From the NCBI RefSeq assembly GCF_000834635.1, contig NZ_JXQV01000009.1, positions 310,001-374,000 on the forward strand: DNA of 64,000 bases, written 5' to 3'. A program made the position numbers and the translations under genes. Positions 53,768 through 62,472 of the stretch are shown piece by piece; within the stretch, counting starts at the first letter, position 1, and each line of letters opens with the position of its first letter. This DNA comes from Agrobacterium tumefaciens (GTDB lineage Bacteria > Pseudomonadota > Alphaproteobacteria > Rhizobiales > Rhizobiaceae). The notes beneath the pieces were generated by a model. It searched no databases and had not been told where the DNA came from. It worked only from the letters and a program-made list of their open reading frames with translations.

Positions 53768-55012
53768 ATGAACCTCTCCAGTCCGATTTCCTCACCCATC
53801 CATGCAGTGACGGAGCGCAATACGCCGCTCATCTGTTTTTCGCATTTACGGTGGGATTTTGTACTGCAGCGGCCGCAGCATCTCATGGGGCGGTTTGCCA
53901 ATGAGAAAGCTGTGTTCTTCTTCGAAGAATTTATACCAACAGATCACCATCTCGCCTATCTGGAAATTCACCCCTTCGAGGGCACGACGGTCAAATCCGT
54001 GCGCCCGCGCATTCCTCATTGGTGGAACGAGGCAGATCGTGAGCGCGCCCTTTCCAACCTCTTGGATGATCTCCTGGCAATGTATGGTGCCGCGCGCCCG
54101 ATCCTGTGGTTTTATACCCCCGCCATGTTTGGTTTCGCTCGCCACGTCGATGCGTCTGCAGTCATCTATGATTGCATGGACGAGCTAGCGAATTTCAAAT
54201 TCGCCCCCCATCGCATGAAGGAAATGGAAGCCGCGCTGATTGCCCGTGCCGATGTGGTCTTTACCGGCGGATACAGCCTTTACGAAGCAAAGCGCCACCA
54301 GCACGCCAATATTCACCCCTTCCCCTCAGGCGTTGAAGTTGCGCATTTCCATTCTGCCCGCAAGGATCGTCAGGAGCCAGCAGACCAGCTCTCGATTCCC
54401 GGCCCAAAGGTCGGCTATTACGGCGTGATTGACGAGCGCCTCGATCTGGAACTGATCGAGGCCGTGGCCAAGGCTAGACCGCAACTCTCATTCGTCATCA
54501 TCGGTCCTGTCGCCAAGATTGTGCCGGAAGACCTGCCCCGCGCTGCCAATATCCACTATCTTGGCCAGAAGGATTACCGCGAACTTCCCGCCTATCTCGC
54601 TGGCTGGGATGCAGCGCTTATGCCCTTTGCGCTGAACAGTTCAACACAATTCATCAGCCCCACCAAGACGCCGGAATATCTGGCAGCAGGCCGCCCTGTT
54701 GTCAGCACGGCGATTACCGATGTCATCAGGCACTATGGCAGCGTCGATGGCGTTTTTATCGCGGCTGACGCGGCTGCCTTCGCCAGAGCCTGCGATTTCG
54801 CCATTGCGCTGAAGAAGACGGGCGATGAATGGCTCGGCCCGGTTGATGCCATGCTGGAAGGCTCATCATGGGACCGAACATTTCACGATATGAGGGCACT
54901 GGTGGGTAAGGCCGTGCTCAGCCACACTTATACAGCCACACCGGCTGCCCCACGCATCACCAATCATCCCTCCACTGTCTCGCGCACCAGCGTCATGGCA
55001 CTCAATAGATGA
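53768..55012 (+). CDS. GT4-like glycosyltransferase, second gene of the glycan locus
   Basis: This 414-residue GT-B glycosyltransferase has the N-terminal motif ICFSHLRWDFVLQRPQHLM, found in enzymes associated with capsule and exopolysaccharide loci, then VIYDCMDELANFKFAP, PSGVEVAHFH and the acceptor/donor region SPTKTPEYLAAGRPVVST. No membrane segment is visible. Its stop overlaps the next gene by 4 bases. By similarity of layout it transfers a hexose to a lipid-linked or surface glycan; the exact reaction is unknown. Confidence 0.85.
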   Translation: MNLSSPISSPIHAVTERNTPLICFSHLRWDFVLQRPQHLMGRFANEKAVFFFEEFIPTDHHLAYLEIHPFEGTTVKSVRPRIPHWWNEADRERALSNLLDDLLAMYGAARPILWFYTPAMFGFARHVDASAVIYDCMDELANFKFAPHRMKEMEAALIARADVVFTGGYSLYEAKRHQHANIHPFPSGVEVAHFHSARKDRQEPADQLSIPGPKVGYYGVIDERLDLELIEAVAKARPQLSFVIIGPVAKIVPEDLPRAANIHYLGQKDYRELPAYLAGWDAALMPFALNSSTQFISPTKTPEYLAAGRPVVSTAITDVIRHYGSVDGVFIAADAAAFARACDFAIALKKTGDEWLGPVDAMLEGSSWDRTFHDMRALVGKAVLSHTYTATPAAPRITNHPSTVSRTSVMALNR

Positions 55013-58000
55013 TGAGCAAAGATCGCTGTCGGGTCGTTCTGGCAACAGACAGTCTCGACCCATCCGGCATGGGCGAGCATATGCTGACCCTCGGCCGTGC
55101 GCTGGACGAAAGCTGGGATGTGACGATCGCCGCCCCATCCAATGCAGCAGATAGCTTGACCGCAAAGGCCGCTCGCCATGGCCTCGGCGTCAAGACATTT
55201 GACGATAATGACGAATTCTCGCAATGGCTCGCAACATCAGGCGTCAGCCTTCTTCACGTCCATGCGGGCATCGGCTGGGAAGGCCATGGCATCGCCAAGG
55301 CGGGAATATCGCAGAATATTCCCGTGATCCGCACCGAACATCTGCCCTATCTCCTCACCGATGAGCAGCAGAAAACCGAATATGCTCAGGCCTGTGAAGC
55401 GCTTGCGCATCGCATCGTGGTCTCGCAGGCATCGAGGCTCAGCTTCGAAGCCAATGGTGTATACCCCGATCAATTGACGGTCGTGCGCAACGGCGTTTTC
55501 GCGCTGGAGTCCACAGCCAACAGCGTGCCAGATCTGGCAGACAAGCTCCACGGCAGAAAAGTCCTGATCACGGTTGCCCGGTTTTCCGCGCAGAAAGACC
55601 ACGCGACCCTGATCAAGGCTTTACCTTCAGTCATTGCCGCCCACCCATCCACAATGCTCATTCTTGTGGGCCGTGGCGAAGAGATGGCAGCAATCGAAAC
55701 TCTGGTAACTGACCTCCACCTCAACCAGCATGTGCTGTTTGTGGGCCACCGCACCGATATCGCGGACCTGATGTCAAAGGCAGATCTCTTCGTTCTGCCC
55801 TCCAAATTTGAAGGTCTGCCGCTGGCTGTGCTGGAGGCGATGTCGACAGGACTGCCCGTCGTCGCGACCAAGATTGGCGGCAATCTCGAAGCTCTGGGGC
55901 CGGAACATCCCTATCTGGCAGAGCCTGCAAATCCCGCATCGCTAGCGGCTGTCCTGATAGACGCACTTGGCGACGCCCACAGGGCAAAGGCCGTGGGGCA
56001 AGCGGGCCGCGAGAGGTTCACAGCCGAATTTTCAGCACAACGCATGGCGAGCGAAACGGCGGATGTCTACCGCCACGTTCTGTCCCGCCACACACATCAG
56101 ACACAAGGACATACTTGCATGAACAAGGCACGCATCGGCTTTATTGGCGTTGGCGGTATCGCGAACCGCCATCTGGATATTCTGGCCGGTTTTGAAGACG
56201 TGGCGCTGGTCGCCTTCGCCGATCCGGATTTTGACCGCGCAAGCCAGGCCGCCTCCCGCTTCGGCGCCCGCGCTTTCGATAATCACCGCGCCATGCTGGA
56301 TGCGGAAAAGCTGGACGCGGTTTATATCTGCATTCCACCCTTTGCCCATGGCGAAGCGGAACGCGATCTGATCAGCCGGGGCATTCCCTTCTTCGTCGAG
56401 AAACCGATCACGCTGGATCTGGCACTTGCCGAAGAGTTGAGTGCTGCCGTTGAGGCCGCAAATCTCATCACCGGCGTCGGTTACCACTGGCGTTATCTCG
56501 ATACTGTCGAGGAAGCGCGCAATCGCCTTGCCGAAAACCCGGCCCAGCTTCTGTCCGGTTACTGGCTGGATCAGACCCCACCCCCGCAATGGTGGTGGAA
56601 GACCGAAGGCTCCGGCGGCCAGATGGTGGAGCAGGCAACGCACATCATCGACCTTGCCCGCTATCTCGTGGGCGAAGTGACCGATGTCTATGGCCGCGCT
56701 GGCTTCAAAGACCGACCGGATTTCCCGGGCCTTGATGTGCCTGCGGTGACAACTGCCAGCCTGACATTCCAGTCCGGCGTCATCGGAAACATCGCCTCCA
56801 CTTGCCTTCTGGGATGGAACCACAAGGTCGGCCTCAATATCTTCGCAGACCGCCTCGCCATCGAACTCACCGATCACGACATCATGGTCGATGTCGGTGC
56901 CGGGCGTCCGGTCCGTCATGCCGAGGGTGATCCCGTCTGGCGCGAAGATCGCGATTTTATCGATGCCATCAGCGGCAAGGAAAACCACATCAGGTGCACC
57001 TATCAGGATGCGCTGGTCACCCACCGTGTCGCACTTGCAGTCGCAACATCGGCCCGCAGCGGCGAAGCGGTTACCTTCGAGCCTTCGCCAGTCACCCGCA
57101 ATGTGCTTGCACCGCTCTATCATCCCCCTCGGGTAGAAGAGCCTCAGGGTCTTCGCCCCGGCCACCGCATGATCACGTCGCTGGGCATTGAAGCACCCGG
57201 CAGAGCCTATCTGTTCGACTATGAAGAAGGCCCGCCCGGCGATGGTCAGGTCCGCCTCGACACGCTTTACACAGGCTTTTCGGCAGGCACCGAACTGACC
57301 TTCATGAAGAACACCAATCCCTATTTTCACTCGCGGTTTGATGCAGGCCGGGGCGTCTTCATCCAAAACGAAGCTGACCTCCGTTACCCCGTGCCGTTCC
57401 TTGGCTACATGGAAGTGGCGCGCGTTTCCGAAGCCCGCACCGGCGGTTTCCAGCCAGGCGATGTCATTGCCGGAACCTATGGCCATAAAAGCGGCCACAC
57501 CGCCGATCCATTCCATGACGTGATGATTCCGCTACCTGCCCATATCGACCCTATCCTTGGCGTCTTCGCCGCGCAAATGGGCCCCATTGCCGCTAACGGC
57601 ATTCTTCACGCAGATGCAGACATGCTTGGAAACAACGTGCCATCCTTCGGTGCTGGCATTGCCGGGCGTCATGTCATCATCATCGGCGCGGGCACCGTTG
57701 GCCTGATGACGGCGCTGTTTGCGCAAAAGGCAGGCGCGCTCGGCGTCATCATTGCCGATCCATCGCCGTTCCGCCGCGAAAAAGCGGAGGCTATGGGTCT
57801 TGCGGCGATGACAGAGGATGATGCCTGGCAACATGCCAAGGCGCGCTGGCACAATGGCGGCAGCGATCGCGGTGCCGATCTGGTGTTCCAGACCCGTGCC
57901 CATGCCCAAAGCCTTCACGTCGCGCTGAAAGCCTTGCGCCCGCAAGGCACAGTGATCGATCTTGCCTTCTATCAGGGCGGAGCAGACCGCCTGCGGCTGG

Positions 58001-58254
58001 GTGAGGAGTTCCACCACAATGGCCTCAACATCCGCTGCGCACAGATCAACCGCGTGCCACGCGGGCTGTCCGGTCAATGGGACAGACGGCGCCTAGCGCA
58101 TGAAACGGTCAATCTGCTGGAAAGCCACGGCACGATCATCCGCGAGCAGATGATCACCCACATCGTGCCGCTTCAGGATGGGCCAGCCTTCTTGGCAGAC
58201 CTGGTCAACACACGTCCCGAATTTCTGCAGATCGTGTTCAAGGTCAACGAATGA
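55009..58254 (+). CDS. Three-domain fusion: GT4 glycosyltransferase, Gfo/Idh/MocA oxidoreductase, MDR dehydrogenase
   Basis: This 1081-residue protein joins three enzymes. Residues 1-365 are a GT4 glycosyltransferase (E-x7-E in FEGLPLAVLEAMSTGLPVV, near 268). Residues 371-705 are a Gfo/Idh/MocA sugar oxidoreductase (Rossmann IGFIGVGGIANRH; EKP motif in FFVEKPITL near 463). Residues 718-1081 are a medium-chain dehydrogenase (second Rossmann HVIIIGAGTVGLMTALFAQ near 886). The oxidoreductase-MDR pair is known from polysaccharide clusters; the added glycosyltransferase is unusual. Met371 has AAGGA upstream, so an internal start could also yield the oxidoreductase pair alone. It overlaps both neighbours by 4 bases. 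Confidence 0.88.
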   Translation: MMSKDRCRVVLATDSLDPSGMGEHMLTLGRALDESWDVTIAAPSNAADSLTAKAARHGLGVKTFDDNDEFSQWLATSGVSLLHVHAGIGWEGHGIAKAGISQNIPVIRTEHLPYLLTDEQQKTEYAQACEALAHRIVVSQASRLSFEANGVYPDQLTVVRNGVFALESTANSVPDLADKLHGRKVLITVARFSAQKDHATLIKALPSVIAAHPSTMLILVGRGEEMAAIETLVTDLHLNQHVLFVGHRTDIADLMSKADLFVLPSKFEGLPLAVLEAMSTGLPVVATKIGGNLEALGPEHPYLAEPANPASLAAVLIDALGDAHRAKAVGQAGRERFTAEFSAQRMASETADVYRHVLSRHTHQTQGHTCMNKARIGFIGVGGIANRHLDILAGFEDVALVAFADPDFDRASQAASRFGARAFDNHRAMLDAEKLDAVYICIPPFAHGEAERDLISRGIPFFVEKPITLDLALAEELSAAVEAANLITGVGYHWRYLDTVEEARNRLAENPAQLLSGYWLDQTPPPQWWWKTEGSGGQMVEQATHIIDLARYLVGEVTDVYGRAGFKDRPDFPGLDVPAVTTASLTFQSGVIGNIASTCLLGWNHKVGLNIFADRLAIELTDHDIMVDVGAGRPVRHAEGDPVWREDRDFIDAISGKENHIRCTYQDALVTHRVALAVATSARSGEAVTFEPSPVTRNVLAPLYHPPRVEEPQGLRPGHRMITSLGIEAPGRAYLFDYEEGPPGDGQVRLDTLYTGFSAGTELTFMKNTNPYFHSRFDAGRGVFIQNEADLRYPVPFLGYMEVARVSEARTGGFQPGDVIAGTYGHKSGHTADPFHDVMIPLPAHIDPILGVFAAQMGPIAANGILHADADMLGNNVPSFGAGIAGRHVIIIGAGTVGLMTALFAQKAGALGVIIADPSPFRREKAEAMGLAAMTEDDAWQHAKARWHNGGSDRGADLVFQTRAHAQSLHVALKALRPQGTVIDLAFYQGGADRLRLGEEFHHNGLNIRCAQINRVPRGLSGQWDRRRLAHETVNLLESHGTIIREQMITHIVPLQDGPAFLADLVNTRPEFLQIVFKVNE

Positions 58255-60512
58255 TAGCGCAGCAACCCCCTATCCGCATTCTCTTCGTCTTTGCGTGGCT
58301 GGTCGTTGGCGGCGAGGAAACCGAGGTGCGGCTGCTTGCCCGCACCCTCGACCGCAGCCGTTACCGGCTTGATGTCATCGCCTGTTTCCACAAGCCCAAT
58401 ATGCCGGGCCAGACGCATGAGCAGTTGCGTGCGCTTGGTGTTGATGTGGACACCACGCCCTATGACATGTCCTTCGAGGACACGGTTGGATATCTGGCAA
58501 GCAAAATCGTCGGCTATGACGTGGTTGTCTCCTGCCAGAATGTTGCCGATATCTATCCGGCACTGGAGCGCATGCACTGGCGGCCGCCGCTCATCGAGCA
58601 TGGTGGCCTCGTCTCCGAAGCACTGGCAGGCCCAAAGCATTTCACCAGCCGCTATGTCGGCGTCTGCCGCTCCATCTGTGATGCGGCGCGCTCCGTGATG
58701 CCGGGGCGCGAGGCGGATGTGGTCGAGATACCGTCCATGGTGGACCTGTCAGAATTCGATAACAGCCAGCGCGCCAACCTGCGCACCTCACTCGGCGTCA
58801 GTGACCAAACGGTTCTGGTTGGCTGGGTCGGAAGGCTTGATCCGAAGAAGAACGTCGAGGATTTCATAGAGGCGGCGGCTCTGGCCTATGCCAGCAACCA
58901 CTCTCTTCGGTTTGTGGTGATTGGCGGCCCAGATGCCTTCATGCCCGACTATGCCGAGCATTTGAAGACGCTCGCTCAGGAGAGACACCTCAACGGCGTC
59001 CTCACCTTTCTGGGCGACAGGAAGGATATTCCGGCGCTTCTTTCCGCGCTCGATATCTTCGTCTGGCTCTCACGCGGCGAAGGCATGCCGCATGTCATCG
59101 CAGAAGCCGGTGCAGCGGGTTTGCCGGTCATCGCAACGCCTGATAATGGCGCCATGCAGCAGATCGACGACGGCGTTTCCGGCATCTTCGTGCCTTATAA
59201 CGCCCCTTCGTCTGTCGCGCATGAAATCCTGAATCTTGCCGCATCCGGCAGCTTGCGAGCAACGCTGGGTCAGGCACTGCGTCACAAGGTGGAAACCACT
59301 TACAGCGCGCAAACCGTCGTGCCACAGTGGGAGCGGCTGATCAGCGAGGTCATGAAGGATCGCCAAGCGGCCGGGCCTACGGGCTTGTTCCAGTCTTTCC
59401 TGCAAGGCGGCTTTGAATGCTCCACCCATCGCCTTCGCCCGCGCGACGGGGAAGCCACCGGCAAGCGTCTTGATGTCATTGCCGCGACCGGACATGACCT
59501 CCACGCAGCAACCGACTATCGGCAACTGGCCTCCTATGCGATCTCAACGGTGCGGGATGGCCTGCGCTGGCACCTGATCGAAAAACAATCAGGGCATTAT
59601 GACTGGTCGAGCTTCACCCCGATGCTGAAGGCAGCCTCAGAAACCCGCACGCAGGTTATCTGGGATTTGCTGCATTATGGCTGGCCTGACGACATCGACA
59701 TCTGGTCGCCGGATTTCGTCGGCCGCTTCGCAGAATTTGCCGCAGCCGCAGCGAGGGTCGTCAAGGAACAGACGGACACGATCCCCTTTTACTCACCTGT
59801 CAATGAGATCTCGTTCTTCTCATGGGGCGGAGGCGATGCGGCCTATCTCAACCCCTTTGCCCGCGGGCGAGGCTTTGAGTTGAAAGTGCAACTGGCCAGA
59901 GCTTCCATCGCCGCCATGGACGCCATTCTGGCCGTGGAGCCAAGATCGCGCTTTGTGCATTGTGATCCGGTCATTAATGTCATTACCGACCCCTCCCGCC
60001 CATGGGAGCGGCCTGTGGCCGAAGGCCATCGTCAGTCGCAATTTCAAGGCTGGGATCTGCTTTCCGGGCGCATGTGGCCCCAGATCGGCGGCGCGGACAA
60101 ATATCTCGATATCGTCGGCGTCAACTATTACCACAACAACCAGTGGATCCACGGCGGTCCGCCCATCGATATGGAGCACGCGCTCTACAAACCCTTCAGA
60201 ACCATTCTGGTGGATACCTACGCCCGCTACGGCAAACCCATTTTCATCGCCGAAACCGGCATTGAGGGTAACAGGCGTGCCAGCTGGATCTCCTACGTCC
60301 ACCAGGAAGTGACCGCTGCCATGAAAAAAGGCGTGCCCGTCGAGGGAATATGTCTCTACCCCATCCTCAACCACCCCGGCTGGGATGACGACCGCGCTTG
60401 CGAAAACGGCTTGCTGGAAACCACCTTTGAGAATGGGAAGCGCACTGCCCACGCACCTTTGGCACAGGCACTCCAATATCTTGCGCCACCCTCACGCAGT
60501 GCTGCGGAATAG
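58251..60512 (+). CDS. GT4 glycosyltransferase fused to a clan GH-A glycoside hydrolase
   Basis: This 753-residue protein has an N-terminal GT4 domain (residues 1-375; VGRLDPKKNVEDFIEAA, GEGMPHVIAEAGAAGLPVIA) and a C-terminal TIM-barrel glycoside hydrolase (about 380-745; GLRWHLIEKQSGHYDW, the acid/base Glu519 in PVNEISFF, and the nucleophile Glu668 in FIAETGIEG). It resembles GH1/GH5-like enzymes annotated as beta-glucosidases. No signal peptide is seen, so both activities are cytoplasmic. Joining a sugar-adding and a sugar-removing domain suggests editing or transglycosylation of one glycan. It is the last gene of the locus. Confidence 0.85.
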   Translation: MIAQQPPIRILFVFAWLVVGGEETEVRLLARTLDRSRYRLDVIACFHKPNMPGQTHEQLRALGVDVDTTPYDMSFEDTVGYLASKIVGYDVVVSCQNVADIYPALERMHWRPPLIEHGGLVSEALAGPKHFTSRYVGVCRSICDAARSVMPGREADVVEIPSMVDLSEFDNSQRANLRTSLGVSDQTVLVGWVGRLDPKKNVEDFIEAAALAYASNHSLRFVVIGGPDAFMPDYAEHLKTLAQERHLNGVLTFLGDRKDIPALLSALDIFVWLSRGEGMPHVIAEAGAAGLPVIATPDNGAMQQIDDGVSGIFVPYNAPSSVAHEILNLAASGSLRATLGQALRHKVETTYSAQTVVPQWERLISEVMKDRQAAGPTGLFQSFLQGGFECSTHRLRPRDGEATGKRLDVIAATGHDLHAATDYRQLASYAISTVRDGLRWHLIEKQSGHYDWSSFTPMLKAASETRTQVIWDLLHYGWPDDIDIWSPDFVGRFAEFAAAAARVVKEQTDTIPFYSPVNEISFFSWGGGDAAYLNPFARGRGFELKVQLARASIAAMDAILAVEPRSRFVHCDPVINVITDPSRPWERPVAEGHRQSQFQGWDLLSGRMWPQIGGADKYLDIVGVNYYHNNQWIHGGPPIDMEHALYKPFRTILVDTYARYGKPIFIAETGIEGNRRASWISYVHQEVTAAMKKGVPVEGICLYPILNHPGWDDDRACENGLLETTFENGKRTAHAPLAQALQYLAPPSRSAAE

Positions 60513-60539
60513 GCGTTCAAGGCTCCAGCCCCCGCCACT

Positions 60540-60568
60540 GGTCGTGTCACATCCTGAGTGACACGACC
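60540..60568. repeat. Perfect 11-bp inverted repeat after the glycan locus
   Basis: The arms GGTCGTGTCAC and GTGACACGACC are separated by 7 bases. No T-run follows on the plus strand, so it is not a classical terminator. It could stabilise the 3' end of the transcript or bind a protein. Confidence 0.55.
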
Positions 60569-60700
60569 GCTTGATCTCGTTCCACAAAAATCATCTCTAC
60601 TGCGCCTTGACTCTATTAGCGATGAGAACATAATAAGAACACAGCTGGCACGGGGGCGCGTGCTTTCCGAAAAAACATTGCGGCAGGAAGGCTCTGAAAC

Positions 60701-60961
60701 ATGGAGATCGAGAACATGCGCCCACAATTTGAAACACCGGAAGCTGACCCGGTGGAACACATCATCGCATGGCATGACGGGGATGAGCGCGAAGCGATCA
60801 AGACGCTGCTGGATGATATCAAGCATCTGCGCCACCAACTCGCCCTCGCCGCCGCCGCCATGGGCCACGGATTTACGCGAGGGTGGTTTCCCAGTGAGGC
60901 CAGAGAGATCGATGAAGTGGGTGTCTCTGGCGAAGGACGCTGCGAAAAAGCTGCCTCATAG
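60701..60961 (+). CDS. Small conserved-type cytoplasmic protein
   Basis: This 86-residue protein has the stretch DPVEHIIAWHDGDEREAIKTLL and KHLRHQLALAAAAMGHGFTRGW, which resembles a small family of unnamed rhizobial proteins. Both ATG 60701 and ATG 60716 have good ribosome sites; the longer form is given. It is not coupled to the neighbours. Function unknown. Confidence 0.6.
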   Translation: MEIENMRPQFETPEADPVEHIIAWHDGDEREAIKTLLDDIKHLRHQLALAAAAMGHGFTRGWFPSEAREIDEVGVSGEGRCEKAAS

Positions 60962-61037
60962 GGGTGGCCGGTGTATCCAGAGCGGATGAGGACGGTTCTA
61001 TCGTTTTGCGAGGAGGATGGTGCTGAATACCAGCAGC

Positions 61038-61178
61038 TTACTGACCGCTGTTTTCCTTGTCTTTTTTTGCCTGATCATGGTGCCACTTAATGGCATAGAA
61101 CATGCCTATACCAAGGACGAGAAGCTTAAGAGGCAAAAGGACTATGGGGAACCAATCAACCCAACTCGAATCCGACAT
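61038..61178 (-). CDS. 46-residue membrane microprotein
   Basis: This short minus-strand frame (ATG 61178, TAA 61038) encodes 46 residues: a short N-terminal MSDSSWVDW, one transmembrane helix (about residues 10-30, WFPIVLLPLKLLVLGIG), and a charged C-terminus ending KKDKENSGQ. The composition and order look like a real single-pass protein and resemble small rhizobial membrane proteins. The ribosome site is weak (GAAAG). It lies between the FAD monooxygenase and the glycan locus. Function unknown. Confidence 0.6.
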   Translation of the reverse strand: MSDSSWVDWFPIVLLPLKLLVLGIGMFYAIKWHHDQAKKDKENSGQ

Positions 61179-61307
61179 CTGAATACTTTCAAAACATTAC
61201 ACGACATGATCTGTCATGCGCAGCGTTACATCAAAGTGGCTGCTTCAACAACTTGTCGTATTGACGCAGCCCTCTCCGGTTTGGGGGTTCGCATGCAGTT
61301 GGACGTG

Positions 61308-62462
61308 TCAGTCTATCGCCAATGCGGGCGCTGCGAGCCGCTTGGAGGTAAACCTGATGAACGGCCGCGATAGCATGATCGGCAGAAGCAATGACTGCAT
61401 GAAAATGCCGAAACGGCTGCGAGGCACATAGTGGCCACCGATCTTGCGCGACACCGCCTGCATCCGCGTTACCAGCGGCCTCATTCGGGCTTCATAGCTA
61501 TTGAGTGCATCAACATGCCCCTTCTCGGCAAGTTCCGCAGCAAGAATGTAGGCTCCAGCCATGGCGGTGGACGTACCCTGCCCCGCCAGAAAGGTGAGAC
61601 ACCAGGCGGAATCGCCAAGAAGTGCGATGCGGCCCTTGGACCATTTCGGCATCTCGATCTGGGAGACTGTATCGAAGAAAGACCGGTCCCAGTCGATTGC
61701 ACTCTTGAGGGCGGATGCGACAGGCTCTGGCCAGTGGCCGAACGTCTGTTGCAGCACGGCGCGGCGCTCATCGGGATTGAGCCGGTCCGTACGCTCGTCT
61801 CGCCAGCAGAAAAGGGTCGCCGCGGTGCCGTCCCCAACGGCGTAGAGGCCGCCCTGATGATCCACATCCATCATCCCGACGAAACTCGCATCAAGCGGTT
61901 GCTTCAGCGGCACGCGCCAGGCGCTAGCGCGGTAGCCAAGCGGCCGGAGAAAGTCTTCGTGCGGGCCAAAAGCCAGCGCCCGCACACTGCTACGGTAACC
62001 ATCGGCACCCACGACGAGGTCGAAACGGTCGCGGCTGCCATCGGAGAAGGTGACGTCCACGCCGGATCCGTCGTCCTCGAGCGCCACGACGGTCGTCTCA
62101 TAGCGAATTGGGCACTTTCCCTCCACGGCATCGGTCAGGATGTCCTGGAAATCGCTGCGCATCAGGGCCAGAAGCCGTCCCTCGGCAGCCTCTGCCAGAA
62201 CGCGGTAGTCATAGGAAAAAAGCTTTCGTCCGCGCCGGTCGAGATGGTGAGAAAGGCCGAGCGGCATGGCCTTCGCCCGGAACGCTTCCACCAGCCCCAA
62301 CTTCTCCGCGACCTGCCAGCCATTGATATGCAGGCCGATGGAATAGCCGCCGGTGCGGCCACGAGCAGCCCGTTCCACCACAACCGGCTGCATGCCCCGC
62401 TGTAGCAGGCAGGCGGCAAACGTCAGGCCCGCAGGCCCGCCACCAACGATGAGGATACGCAT
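61308..62462 (-). CDS. FAD-dependent monooxygenase (UbiH/PHBH-like)
   Basis: This 384-residue flavoprotein monooxygenase has the dinucleotide motif ILIVGGGPAGLTFAACLL at the N-terminus, the DG motif VVGADGYRSSVR, and the GD motif RIALLGDSAWCLTFLAGQG. It is of the class A aromatic hydroxylase type and resembles enzymes that inactivate tetracyclines or hydroxylate aromatic rings. ATG 62462 with GGAGG 6 bases upstream is the start. It follows the TonB-dependent receptor gene by 10 bases and is probably co-transcribed, so the receptor's ligand may be its substrate. Confidence 0.85.
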   Translation of the reverse strand: MRILIVGGGPAGLTFAACLLQRGMQPVVVERAARGRTGGYSIGLHINGWQVAEKLGLVEAFRAKAMPLGLSHHLDRRGRKLFSYDYRVLAEAAEGRLLALMRSDFQDILTDAVEGKCPIRYETTVVALEDDGSGVDVTFSDGSRDRFDLVVGADGYRSSVRALAFGPHEDFLRPLGYRASAWRVPLKQPLDASFVGMMDVDHQGGLYAVGDGTAATLFCWRDERTDRLNPDERRAVLQQTFGHWPEPVASALKSAIDWDRSFFDTVSQIEMPKWSKGRIALLGDSAWCLTFLAGQGTSTAMAGAYILAAELAEKGHVDALNSYEARMRPLVTRMQAVSRKIGGHYVPRSRFGIFMQSLLLPIMLSRPFIRFTSKRLAAPALAID

Positions 62463-62472
62463 CAAAACCTCC

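Noticed and set aside
61017..61373. 118-codon plus-strand frame with a hydrophobic start
   Set aside because: It overlaps the end of the FAD monooxygenase gene, and the opposite strand holds a more convincing short membrane protein in the same place.
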